Source: an uncultured Collinsella sp. (GTDB taxonomy: Bacteria > Actinomycetota > Coriobacteriia > Coriobacteriales > Coriobacteriaceae). From it: a DNA stretch of 64,000 nucleotides. The first letter of the stretch is position 1. The number at the start of each line of letters is the position of its first letter. The translations under genes and the position numbers were made by a program. Positions 40,248 through 47,628 of this stretch are shown piece after piece. Location of the stretch: the NCBI GenBank assembly GCA_959026725.1, contig CAUFMG010000002.1:124001-188000 (forward strand). The letters are read 5' to 3'. The notes under the pieces were generated by a model, which was not told the origin of the DNA, made no database searches, and saw nothing but the letters and a program-made list of their open reading frames with translations.

Positions 40248-40619
40248 ATGGCAACTAAGTCTATTGAAACTGAGGCCACCGAGGTTCGCGCCGTCGCTAA
40301 GTACGTGCGTGTTTCCCCCAGCAAGGCCCGCCTGGTGGTCGATCTGATCCGCCGCAAGCCTGTCGCTCAGGCCTTCGACATCCTCCACTTCTGCGACCGC
40401 GCCGTCGCCGTGGATGTCGAGAAGGTTCTCCGTTCCGCCGTTGCGAACGCCGAGAACAACAACGGTCTGCGTGCCGACAACCTGGTTGTCGCCGCTGCCT
40501 ATGTTGACGAGGGTCCGACGCTTAAGCGCATCCGTCCCCGCGCCAAGGGTTCCGCTTCTCGCATTCTGAAGCGTACTTCCCACATCACCGTCGTCGTTGC
40601 TCCTCGAAAGGAGGCGTAA
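40248..40619 (+). CDS. rplV: 50S ribosomal protein L22
   Basis: A 123-residue L22. VRVSPSKARLVVDLIRRKPV starts the fold and RIRPRAKGSASRILKRTSH is the tunnel-lining hairpin. It is 14 bp after rpsS and 6 bp before rpsC. Confidence 0.98.
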   Translation: MATKSIETEATEVRAVAKYVRVSPSKARLVVDLIRRKPVAQAFDILHFCDRAVAVDVEKVLRSAVANAENNNGLRADNLVVAAAYVDEGPTLKRIRPRAKGSASRILKRTSHITVVVAPRKEA

Positions 40620-40625
40620 AGCTGT

Positions 40626-41336
40626 ATGGGTCAGAAAGTCTACCCCACCGGCTTCCGTCTTGGCATCACCGAGAACTGGCGCTCCCGCTGGTTCGCAGAG
40701 AAGGATTACGCTAAGACCCTCGGTAACGATCTCGAGATCCGCAAGTACCTCGAGAAGCGTCTTTCCCGCGCAGCTGTCTCCCGCGTCGAGATCGAGCGCG
40801 CTGGCGACAAGGTGAAGGTCATCATCCTCACCGCTCGCCCCGGCGTTGTCATCGGTAAGAAGGGTGCCGAGATCGATACCCTCCGCACCGAGCTCGAGAA
40901 GGTCGCTGGCGTCTCCAAGGGCCAGCTCTCCGTCGACGTTGTCGAGATCAAGCGCCCCGAGCTCGACGCCAACCTCGTTGCTCAGTCTATTGCCGAGCAG
41001 CTCGAGGGCCGCGTTGCCTTCCGTCGCGCTATGCGCAAGGCTGTCCAGTCCGCCCGCAAGGCCGGCGCTAAGGGCATCCGTATCCAGTGCTCCGGTCGTC
41101 TCGGCGGTGCCGAGATGGGCCGTCGTGAGTGGTACCGTGAGGGTCGCGTGCCTCTGCACACCCTCCGTGCCAAGATCGACTACGGCACGGCTGTCGCCAG
41201 CACCACCATGGGCGCTTGCGGCGTGAAGGTCTGGATCTACCTGGGCGAGAAGCTCCCGGGCCAGCCTGTTCCCAACCCTGCACTCGAGGGCTCTTCCCGT
41301 CCTCGTCGTCGTAACTCCGAGAGGAGGGGTCAGTAG
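40626..41336 (+). CDS. rpsC: 30S ribosomal protein S3
   Basis: A 236-residue S3 with the KH domain (VVIGKKGAEIDTLRTELEKV) and the mRNA-entry C-terminal domain (IRIQCSGRLGGAEMGRREWY). GGAGG at 40611-40615. The last base of its stop overlaps the GTG of rplP. Confidence 0.98.
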   Translation: MGQKVYPTGFRLGITENWRSRWFAEKDYAKTLGNDLEIRKYLEKRLSRAAVSRVEIERAGDKVKVIILTARPGVVIGKKGAEIDTLRTELEKVAGVSKGQLSVDVVEIKRPELDANLVAQSIAEQLEGRVAFRRAMRKAVQSARKAGAKGIRIQCSGRLGGAEMGRREWYREGRVPLHTLRAKIDYGTAVASTTMGACGVKVWIYLGEKLPGQPVPNPALEGSSRPRRRNSERRGQ

Positions 41337-41839
41337 TGCTTGCCCCTAAGCGTATTCTTCACCGCAAGGTGCAGCGTGGCTCCATGAAGGGCCAGGCCAA
41401 GGGTAATACCGAGCTGCATTTCGGCGAGTTTGGTATCCAGGCTCTCGAGGCCCATTGGATCACCAACCGTCAGATCGAGGCCGCTCGTATTGCCATGACC
41501 CGCTACATGAAGCGTGGCGGTCGTGTCTACATCACGATCTTCCCCGATAAGCCCATCACCAAGAAGCCTGCCGAGACTCGCATGGGTTCTGGTAAGGGTA
41601 ACCCCGAGGAGTGGGTGGCCGTCGTCAAGCCCGGCCGCATCATGTTCGAGGTCAAGGGCGTGCCCGAGGAGGTCGCTCGCGAGGCTCTGCGTCTTGCACA
41701 GCACAAGCTTCCCATCAAGACCAAGATTGTTGCCGCCAAGAACGCCGAGCAGCGCATCCAGAAGGAGATGGCTGAGGAGGCCGCTCTCGAGGCCAAGTGG
41801 GCTGCTGAGGACGCCGCCGCCGCCAAGGAGGAGAACTAA
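41336..41839 (+). CDS. rplP: 50S ribosomal protein L16, with C-terminal extension
   Basis: A 167-residue L16. RILHRKVQRGSMKGQAKGNT and RMGSGKGNPEEWVAVVKPGR are the conserved blocks. Typical L16 is about 137-145 residues; here an acidic, Ala/Glu-rich helix of about 28 residues follows LPIKTKIV. GTG start overlaps the rpsC stop and the stop overlaps the rpmC ATG, both signs of coupling. Confidence 0.97.
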   Translation: MLAPKRILHRKVQRGSMKGQAKGNTELHFGEFGIQALEAHWITNRQIEAARIAMTRYMKRGGRVYITIFPDKPITKKPAETRMGSGKGNPEEWVAVVKPGRIMFEVKGVPEEVAREALRLAQHKLPIKTKIVAAKNAEQRIQKEMAEEAALEAKWAAEDAAAAKEEN

Positions 41840-42054
41840 TGAAGCCCGCAGAGATTCGTGAGCTCTCGGACGCTCAGCTCGTTGAGAAGCTGAAGGAAAT
41901 GCGCGCCGAGCTCTTTAACCTTCGTTTCCAGATGGCCACCAGCCAGCTGGACAACACCGCTCGCGTCAACACCGTGAAGAAGGACATCGCTCGCGTCCTC
42001 ACGGAGCAGCGCGCCCGCGAGATCGCAGCGGAGAAGTCCGCTGTCGCCGAGTAG
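41839..42054 (+). CDS. rpmC: 50S ribosomal protein L29
   Basis: A 71-residue two-helix L29 near the tunnel exit (AEIRELSDAQLVEKLKEMRA, then FNLRFQMATSQLDN). TAATG overlap with rplP. Confidence 0.97.
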   Translation: MKPAEIRELSDAQLVEKLKEMRAELFNLRFQMATSQLDNTARVNTVKKDIARVLTEQRAREIAAEKSAVAE

Positions 42055-42070
42055 GACCTAAGGAGAGAAC

Positions 42071-42331
42071 ATGACTGATTCGCGTAACTCGCGTAAGGTC
42101 CGTACGGGTGTCGTTACCTCCGTCTCCGGTGCCAAGACCATCGTTGTCACCATCACCGAGCGCAAGCGTCACCCCAAGTACGGCAAGATGATGACCAGCT
42201 CCAAGAAGCTGCACGCTCACGACGAGGAGTGCACGGCTGGCGTGGGCGATACCGTCCGCGTTATGGAGACCCGTCCTATGTCCAAGATGAAGCGCTGGCG
42301 CCTCATCGAGGTCGTCGAGCGCGCTAAATAA
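42071..42331 (+). CDS. rpsQ: 30S ribosomal protein S17
   Basis: An 86-residue S17 (RKVRTGVVTSVSGAKTIVV, HPKYGKMM, and VGDTVRVMETRPMSKMKRW). TAAGGAGAG precedes the ATG. Confidence 0.98.
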   Translation: MTDSRNSRKVRTGVVTSVSGAKTIVVTITERKRHPKYGKMMTSSKKLHAHDEECTAGVGDTVRVMETRPMSKMKRWRLIEVVERAK

Positions 42332-42358
42332 GCAGTCGCTCTTACGACTTATACGTTT

Positions 42359-42424
42359 CCGAAGATGTGCGTATGCCTGGCTTGCATACCACGGGCCGTA
42401 TAAAGGCTGCGCACCTCTCTTCGG
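42359..42424 (+). promoter_or_regulatory. Branched RNA structure between rpsQ and rplN
   Basis: CCGAAGA (42359-42365) pairs with TCTTCGG (42418-42424); GTGCG (42367-42371) pairs with CGCAC (42410-42414); inside, TATGC-CTGGCT-TGCATA forms a hairpin. It fills most of the 118-bp gap before rplN. No T tract follows. A translational operator for L14 or L24, or a processing site, is plausible. Confidence 0.5.
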
Positions 42425-42449
42425 TTCTTAGTTCGGAGGAACATCTACC

Positions 42450-42818
42450 ATGATTCAGATGCAAACCATGCTGAACGTCGCCGACAACTCCGGCGCTCGC
42501 AAGATTCGCTGCATCAAGGTGCTTGGCGGTTCCAAGCGTCGTTATGCAGGCATCGGCGATGTGTTCATCGGTGCTGTCCAGGAGGCTACCCCTGGCGCCA
42601 ACGTCAAGAAGAAGGACGTTGTCCGTTGCGTCGTCGTTCGCACCGTTAAGGAGATCCGCCGCAAGGATGGCTCCTACATTCGCTTTGATGAGAACGCCTG
42701 CGTTGTCATCAACAACGATGGTTCGCCCGTCGGCACCCGTATCTTCGGGCCCGTCGCTCGCGAGCTTCGTGACAAGAAGTACATGAAGATCGTCTCGCTC
42801 GCTCCCGAGACCCTGTAG
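42450..42818 (+). CDS. rplN: 50S ribosomal protein L14
   Basis: A 122-residue L14 (MIQMQTMLNVADNSGARKIR, VFGPVAREL-type ending as IFGPVARELRDKKYMKI). CGGAGGAAC precedes the ATG. Confidence 0.98.
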   Translation: MIQMQTMLNVADNSGARKIRCIKVLGGSKRRYAGIGDVFIGAVQEATPGANVKKKDVVRCVVVRTVKEIRRKDGSYIRFDENACVVINNDGSPVGTRIFGPVARELRDKKYMKIVSLAPETL

Positions 42819-42831
42819 TTAGGGGAGATAT

Positions 42832-43137
42832 ATGTATATCAAGAAGGGCGATAAGGTCCAGGTTCTCTCTGGTAAGGATCGCGGCAAGCAGGGCGTTGTC
42901 CTGCGTGCTCTCCCCGCCGAGAACAAGGTCGTTGTCGAGGGCGTTTCGGTCGTCAAGAAGGCCGTCAAGCCCAACGCTGCCAACCAGCAGGGCGGCATCG
43001 TTTCGCAGGAGGCTCCCATCGACGCCTCCAACGTCAATCTCGTTTGCCCCGAGTGCGGTAAGGTTACCCGCGTCGGTCACGAGAAGGACGGCAAGAACAA
43101 GCTGCGCGTCTGCAAGAAGTGCGGCCACAAGTTCTAA
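42832..43137 (+). CDS. rplX: 50S ribosomal protein L24, zinc-ribbon type
   Basis: A 101-residue L24. The KOW motif is at the N-terminus (KGDKVQVLSGKDRGKQGVV). The C-terminus has two CxxC pairs (CPECGK, then CKKCGHKF) that should bind zinc. GGGGAGAT precedes the ATG. It is the last gene of this r-protein cluster; rplE does not follow. Confidence 0.97.
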   Translation: MYIKKGDKVQVLSGKDRGKQGVVLRALPAENKVVVEGVSVVKKAVKPNAANQQGGIVSQEAPIDASNVNLVCPECGKVTRVGHEKDGKNKLRVCKKCGHKF

Positions 43138-43163
43138 GCTGCCCGCAACATCAAGTTGCTAGC

Positions 43164-43202
43164 AAAGGCCCGGATGCCCCTACGGCATCCGGGCCTTTTT
43201 CT
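43164..43202 (+). terminator. Terminator closing the r-protein operon after rplX
   Basis: AAAGGCCCGGATGCC pairs with GGCATCCGGGCCTTT around a CCTAC loop, followed by TTCT; 27 nt after the rplX stop. Confidence 0.92.
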
Positions 43203-43286
43203 ATCCCTACTCATTGGGGACAGACTTAAATGAGTGGCCGTTGAGGACGTTCTTAAACGGCTAGTCATTTGGGACAGCCTTGTGCT

Positions 43287-43355
43287 AAGTTGCGGTGAAA
43301 TAGGGACTGATGAGGGGCTCTAGAGGGCCAAACAATCCCTATTTCACCGCAACTT
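43287..43355. repeat. Dispersed palindromic repeat, family 2, copy 2
   Basis: Arms AAGTTGCGGTGAAATAGGGA and the complementary TCCCTATTTCACCGCAACTT, with a different centre from the copy at 2588-2655. Confidence 0.8.
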
Positions 43356-43394
43356 AGGTGAGGTCTGTGGTAATGCGCGGCAATCGGATGAATG

Positions 43395-43450
43395 CGGCAG
43401 GAAAGGAACGTCCCCATGTGCCGGCATCCGGGGACGTTCCTTTCCTGCCG
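43395..43450. repeat. Perfect 21-bp inverted repeat
   Basis: The left arm 43395-43415 begins CGGCAGGAAAGGAACG and ends CCCC; the right arm 43430-43450 is its exact complement; the 14-nt loop contains GCCGGC. It lies 35 bp past the end of the family-2 repeat. Confidence 0.85.
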
Positions 43451-43517
43451 GCAGTTTGGGACAGTCCTTTGTGGTCAGATGATTCGTTACGTTCGTTTTC
43501 TTCTGGGGATCACTTGC

Positions 43518-43648
43518 TGCGCAATTCTGCGTACTTGAGTGCGCAGGATTGCGTGAACGTGCGCAGAAATGCGCCGTTTACGGTTGAATAATGACCGTTT
43601 GGCGGTAATACGCGCAGAAGTACGCACATACACGCGTATTTGTGCGAA
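43518..43648. promoter_or_regulatory. Phased array of TGCGCA-like motifs upstream of the Gfo/Idh-DeoR genes
   Basis: TGCGYN hexamers start at 43518, 43528, 43540, 43550, 43560 and 43570, then related CGCGCA, TACGCA, CACGCG and TGCGAA occur at 43611, 43621, 43632 and 43643. Spacing is close to 10-11 bp within each block, so the motifs face the same side of the helix. The gap between blocks contains TTGAAT (43584-43589). An operator for the DeoR regulator at 44780 is the obvious guess. Confidence 0.6.
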
Positions 43649-43696
43649 TATAGAGCCGTCAGAAATGAAAGACGTTCCATGACACAGGAGGCACTC

Positions 43697-44776
43697 ATGG
43701 CAGATTCCAAACAGGCTCCGCTCGATGCTGCGGCGGCCGCAAAGGCTGCGTTCGCTTCGGTTCAGGACAAGCCGTTCCCTAACGACATCTTTACGGCTCC
43801 CGAGCTCCGTTGGGCCGTGATCGGTTGCGGCGTTATCGCCAACCAGATGGCTCAGTCCCTCGCCCTTGCCGGCCGCAAGCTCGCGGGCGTTGCCAACCGC
43901 ACGGTGTCCAAAGCTCAGGCTTTTGCGGAGCAGTATGGTGTCGAGAAGGTTTACGACACCGTCGACGATCTCTACGCCGACCCGGACATTGATGCCGTTT
44001 ACATCACCACGCCGCACAACACGCACATCACTTATCTGCGCGCCGCGCTGGCCGCTGGTAAGCACGTGCTCTGCGAGAAGGCCATTACGCTCAACTCCGC
44101 CGAGCTCGACGAGGCCCGCGCTATCGCCGACGAGCACAACGTGGTCCTTATGGACGCCACCACGGTGCTCCACATGCCCCTGTATCAGGAGCTGCGTCGT
44201 CGCATGGATGCGGGCGACTTTGGCCGCATGAACCTTGCCCAGCTCAACTTTGGCAGCTTCAAAGAGTACGGCGACCTGACCAACCGCTTCTACAACCGTA
44301 ATCTTGCCGGCGGTGCCATGCTCGACATTGGCGTGTATGCGCTTTCCGTCATGCGCCTGTTTATGGCCAGCCAACCCACCGAGGTCGTGTCTCTGGGCAA
44401 CACCTGCGAGACCGGTGTCGACGTCGCGGGCGGCATCGTCTGCCGTAACGCCGAGCAGCAGCTGGGCGTTGTGAGCCTTACGCTCCACTCCAAGCAGCCC
44501 AAGCGTTCGGTCATCAGCTTCGATAAGTGCTATATCGAGGTCAACGAGTATCCGCGCGCCGATCACGCGACCATCGTGTGGACTGCAGACGGTCACCGCG
44601 AGGAAGTCCACGCTGGTATCGAGGCCTATGCCCTGTGCTATGAGATGGCCGATCTGGAGAAGGCCGTTGTCGGTGACGATTCGAAGTGCGAACTTCTGGA
44701 CTATGCTTCTGATGTTATGGAGCTCATGACCAAGCTCCGCGCCGATTGGGGAGTCGTGTACCCCGAGGAGGAGTAA
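43697..44776 (+). CDS. Gfo/Idh/MocA family NAD(P)-dependent oxidoreductase
   Basis: A 359-residue sugar/polyol dehydrogenase-like protein. The Rossmann motif is AVIGCGVIANQMA (about residues 38-50) after a roughly 35-residue leader; YITTPHNTHITY and LCEKAIT (variant of the usual EKP, here EKA) mark the cofactor/active site, and the C-terminal substrate domain has GGAMLDIGVYAL with the conserved Asp-x3-Tyr. CAGGAGG at 43685-43691 favours ATG 43697 over the ATG at 43679. It precedes a DeoR regulator by 3 nt. Substrate unknown, likely a hexose or inositol derivative. Confidence 0.88.
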   Translation: MADSKQAPLDAAAAAKAAFASVQDKPFPNDIFTAPELRWAVIGCGVIANQMAQSLALAGRKLAGVANRTVSKAQAFAEQYGVEKVYDTVDDLYADPDIDAVYITTPHNTHITYLRAALAAGKHVLCEKAITLNSAELDEARAIADEHNVVLMDATTVLHMPLYQELRRRMDAGDFGRMNLAQLNFGSFKEYGDLTNRFYNRNLAGGAMLDIGVYALSVMRLFMASQPTEVVSLGNTCETGVDVAGGIVCRNAEQQLGVVSLTLHSKQPKRSVISFDKCYIEVNEYPRADHATIVWTADGHREEVHAGIEAYALCYEMADLEKAVVGDDSKCELLDYASDVMELMTKLRADWGVVYPEEE

Positions 44777-44779
44777 GCG

Positions 44780-45526
44780 ATGCTTGCGGAAGATAGGCTC
44801 AACGCGATCGTGTCGATGGTGCAGCAGGCTGGCTCGGTTACCGTGCCGGAGCTTGCCGAGGCCCTGGGCGTGACGCCGTCCACCATTCGCCGTGACTTGC
44901 AGACGCTTGATCGCGCGCACCGCATTGCCAAAGTGCACGGAGGCGCCACGAGCCTTGAGCGCGCGCACGTGACGCGCGACCTGACGATCAGCGAGCGCAG
45001 CGACCTCCACAACGACGACAAGGAGCGCATCTGCGCCCGTGCCGCGGCTCTCGTGGAGCCCGATAGCTTCGTGTATATCGATTCGGGCTCGACGACGCTC
45101 AGGCTCATCGAGCATCTTCCGCATCTCGAGGGCGTCACCTATGTGACCGATTCTGTGCTCCACGCTCAGCATCTTGCCCTGCGCGGCATGCGCACCGTGG
45201 TGCTGGGCGGCGAGCTCAAGCCCGAGACTGAGGCGCTCGTTGGTCCCGATGCCCTGGCAACCCTGGACCGCTACAACTTTAACTGCGGTTTTTGGGGTTC
45301 CAACGGCATTGCCGCCGAGCAAGGCTTTACGACGCCCGATATCGAGGAGGCGCAGGTCAAGCGTATCTCGATGCGTCATACCGCTAAACGCTTCGTAATC
45401 TCGGACGCCAGTAAATTTGGCATGGTGGCGCCCGTCAAGTTCGCGGACTTCCGCGATGCAACGATCATCACCGCGGGCGAGGTTCCCGCCAAGTACCAGT
45501 CGATGGACAACGTCATCACGGTCTAG
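44780..45526 (+). CDS. DeoR/GlpR-family transcriptional regulator
   Basis: A 248-residue regulator. The N-terminal winged helix-turn-helix (VPELAEALGVTPSTIRRDLQ, about residues 21-40) and HGGATSLE linker are classical. The sugar-phosphate-sensing domain has IDSGSTTLRLIEHL, VVLGGELKPETEALVGP and a Gly-rich ending. It probably senses a phosphorylated sugar made by the PTS encoded at 45751 and acts on the TGCGCA array upstream; both points are inference. Confidence 0.92.
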   Translation: MLAEDRLNAIVSMVQQAGSVTVPELAEALGVTPSTIRRDLQTLDRAHRIAKVHGGATSLERAHVTRDLTISERSDLHNDDKERICARAAALVEPDSFVYIDSGSTTLRLIEHLPHLEGVTYVTDSVLHAQHLALRGMRTVVLGGELKPETEALVGPDALATLDRYNFNCGFWGSNGIAAEQGFTTPDIEEAQVKRISMRHTAKRFVISDASKFGMVAPVKFADFRDATIITAGEVPAKYQSMDNVITV

Positions 45527-45549
45527 CGACAGGGGCAGGACAAGGCTAA

Positions 45550-45586
45550 AACCACCACAAAGGTGCCTGTCCCCATTGTGGTGGTT
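45550..45586. repeat. 11-bp inverted repeat between the deoR-like gene and the PTS gene
   Basis: AACCACCACAA pairs exactly with TTGTGGTGGTT over a 15-nt loop ending in CCTGTCCCCA. No T tract, so it is not a standard terminator. Confidence 0.5.
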
Positions 45587-45750
45587 CCGATGGCCCCGCC
45601 GGGCATGGTTGCCCAGTACCCCTGTTTCCATACGACGTGATCATGTCTGTCGGAGCTATCGGCTCTAATCAAAACGCAAACACAAGGTAATACGCAGGTT
45701 TTGGCCCTCTGGAGGCGAGGGGTGGGCCTGCTTGTGCAAAAGGAGGAAAC

Positions 45751-47241
45751 ATGTCAGCTACGAACGAGAAAACGGGAGGCGGCGCCTACGACGTCGTCGC
45801 CATCACGGCGTGCCCAACGGGTATTGCCCACACGTTTATGGCGGCAAAGGGGCTTGAGGATCAGGCTGCCAAGATGGGCGTGAGCATCAAGGTCGAAACC
45901 CAGGGCTCGGGCGGTGCCAAGAACGTGTTGACGGCCGCCGACATCGCGGGTGCCAAGGGTGTCATCATCGCGGCGGACAAGAACGTCGAGCTCGACCGCT
46001 TTGACGGCAAGCCGGTCTATTCGTGTGCCGTCACGCGCGGCATCAACGATACCGAGGAGCTCATCAACATCGCACTGGCAGGCAATGCGCCCATCCATCA
46101 CGTAGCCGGCGGTGCGTCCGCTCAGCCTGCCGTTGAGGGCGAGTCCGAGGGCCTGGGCCGCAGGGTCTACAAGGACCTTATGAACGGCGTCTCGCACATG
46201 CTGCCGTTCGTCGTCGGTGGCGGCATCCTTATGGCGCTCTCGTTCCTGCTCGACCAAGCAGGACTGGGTACGAGCGCCTACGGTCACAGCACGCCGGTCG
46301 CGGCTTTCTTTAACCTGGCGGGCAACCAAGCGTTCAACTTTATGCTGCCCATCCTTGCGGGCTACATTGCCATGTCCATCGCCGACCGCCCGGGCCTTGC
46401 CGCGGGCTTTGTGGGCGGCTGGATCGCCAAACAGGGCTTTACGCTCGGATATCTGACGACGGCCATGGATGCCGACGCTCAGGCACAGCTGGTCTCCGCA
46501 GGCTTTTTGGGTGCGCTGCTGGTCGGTTTTGCCGCCGGTGTCATCGTTAACGCGCTCAAGAAGGCGGCAAGCGTGCTGCCCGAGTCGCTTGACGGCATCA
46601 AGCCCATGCTCATCTACCCGGTGTTCGGCATTCTTCTGACCAGCCTGTTTATGATGGCCGTCAACCCCATCATGGGCGTCATCAACACCGCCATCACCGG
46701 TGCGCTCAATGGCCTCTCCGGCACGAGCATCGTCCTGCTGGGCATCATCTGCGCCGGCATGCAGGCGACCGACATGGGTGGCCCCATCAACAAGGCCGCG
46801 TACGTCTTTGGCACCGCCGCCCTTGCCGAGCAGACCGTTCAGGGCAACATGATCATGGCTGCCGTCATGGCCGGAGGCATGGTTCCGCCACTGGTCATCG
46901 CCCTTTCCACGACGTTCTTTAAGAACCGTTGGACCGAGGCCGATCGCAAGGCCGGTCTGGTGAACTACATCATGGGTCTGTCGTTTATTACCGAGGGTGC
47001 CATTCCCTTTGCCGCAGCCGATCCGCTGCGCGTGCTGCCCGCCTGCATCCTGGGCTCCGCGACCGCCGGTGGCCTGTCGATGATCTTCGGTTGCGCCAGC
47101 CCCGCTCCGCACGGTGGCGCTTGGGTCATCGCGGTCATCACGAACCCGGTGCAGTACCTGCTGGCACTTGCCATCGGCGCCGTGGTTGGTTGCCTGGTTC
47201 TGAGCTTCCTCAAGAAACCTCTCGACAAGACTGCCGAGTAA
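45751..47241 (+). CDS. PTS fructose-type EIIBC
   Basis: A 496-residue fructose-family phosphotransferase permease. EIIB (about 1-110): Cys21 in ITACPTGIAHTFMAA is phosphorylated. EIIC (about 135-490): GVSHMLPFVVGGGILMALSF, GGPINKAA, FITEGAIPFAA and GGAWVIAVI are family motifs, with nine or ten membrane segments. No EIIA or 1-phosphofructokinase gene lies beside it. AAAGGAGG precedes the ATG. Probably controlled by the DeoR protein upstream. Confidence 0.92.
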   Translation: MSATNEKTGGGAYDVVAITACPTGIAHTFMAAKGLEDQAAKMGVSIKVETQGSGGAKNVLTAADIAGAKGVIIAADKNVELDRFDGKPVYSCAVTRGINDTEELINIALAGNAPIHHVAGGASAQPAVEGESEGLGRRVYKDLMNGVSHMLPFVVGGGILMALSFLLDQAGLGTSAYGHSTPVAAFFNLAGNQAFNFMLPILAGYIAMSIADRPGLAAGFVGGWIAKQGFTLGYLTTAMDADAQAQLVSAGFLGALLVGFAAGVIVNALKKAASVLPESLDGIKPMLIYPVFGILLTSLFMMAVNPIMGVINTAITGALNGLSGTSIVLLGIICAGMQATDMGGPINKAAYVFGTAALAEQTVQGNMIMAAVMAGGMVPPLVIALSTTFFKNRWTEADRKAGLVNYIMGLSFITEGAIPFAAADPLRVLPACILGSATAGGLSMIFGCASPAPHGGAWVIAVITNPVQYLLALAIGAVVGCLVLSFLKKPLDKTAE

Positions 47242-47270
47242 CGAAAAACCAGATTCATTTCTCAATAGAA

Positions 47271-47306
47271 AAGCGGCAACGTCCATCACTGGCGTTGCCG
47301 CTTTTG
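47271..47306 (+). terminator. PTS gene terminator
   Basis: AAGCGGCAACG pairs with CGTTGCCGCTT around an 11-nt loop, followed by TTGTTG. Confidence 0.85.
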
Positions 47307-47321
47307 TTGTCTGCTGGTTTG

Positions 47322-47539
47322 TCTAAATCTGTAACAACTAGACTGTCAGAAGCGGATTAGGTGTTACAGATTGAGATGCTTCTGAGCCGCGCCGCCCCTT
47401 TGTCTCAATCTGTAACAGCTGTGACCGATTTTGCCGAGTTACTGTTACAGATCGAGATTTTCTCTTGAGGGGGGATTCGAATGTCTCGATCTGTAACAGA
47501 TAGACCGGAAAATGGGTTCTAGCTGTTACGGATCGAGAC
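47322..47539. repeat. Three tandem palindromic units with 81-bp period
   Basis: Each unit is a 55-56-bp inverted repeat with arms of consensus TCTCGATCTGTAACAG. Units start at 47322, 47403 and 47484, exactly 81 bp apart, and end at 47377, 47457 and 47539. Centres and spacers differ. It fills the space between the PTS terminator and the repeat that ends the rluA operon. Confidence 0.85.
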
Positions 47540-47575
47540 GTTTTGGGACCGCGGCTGAGCCATCGTGGCGGCTTG

Positions 47576-47619
47576 ACGTTTTCCCAGATAAAACCTGCCA
47601 AAATAAACCTGTCCCTATT
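47576..47619. repeat. Dispersed repeat, family 4, copy 2
   Basis: 44 bp, 41 identical to 19591-19634. Confidence 0.8.
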
Positions 47620-47626
47620 TGACAGG
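47598..47626 (-). terminator. Terminator of the U32-rluA operon, made partly from repeat family 4
   Basis: On the minus strand CCTGTC, a loop, and GACAGG form a stem followed by TTTATTTTGG; it lies directly after the minus-strand stop at 47629. Confidence 0.6.
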
Positions 47627-47628
47627 TT

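Noticed and set aside
43487..45631. Long minus-strand open frame opposite the Gfo/Idh and DeoR genes
   Set aside because: The plus-strand genes have clear family motifs and ribosome-binding sites; the antisense frame has none.
47322..47539. Possible CRISPR array
   Set aside because: The repeated sequence is in alternating orientation with only three units and no cas genes; it is a palindrome array.
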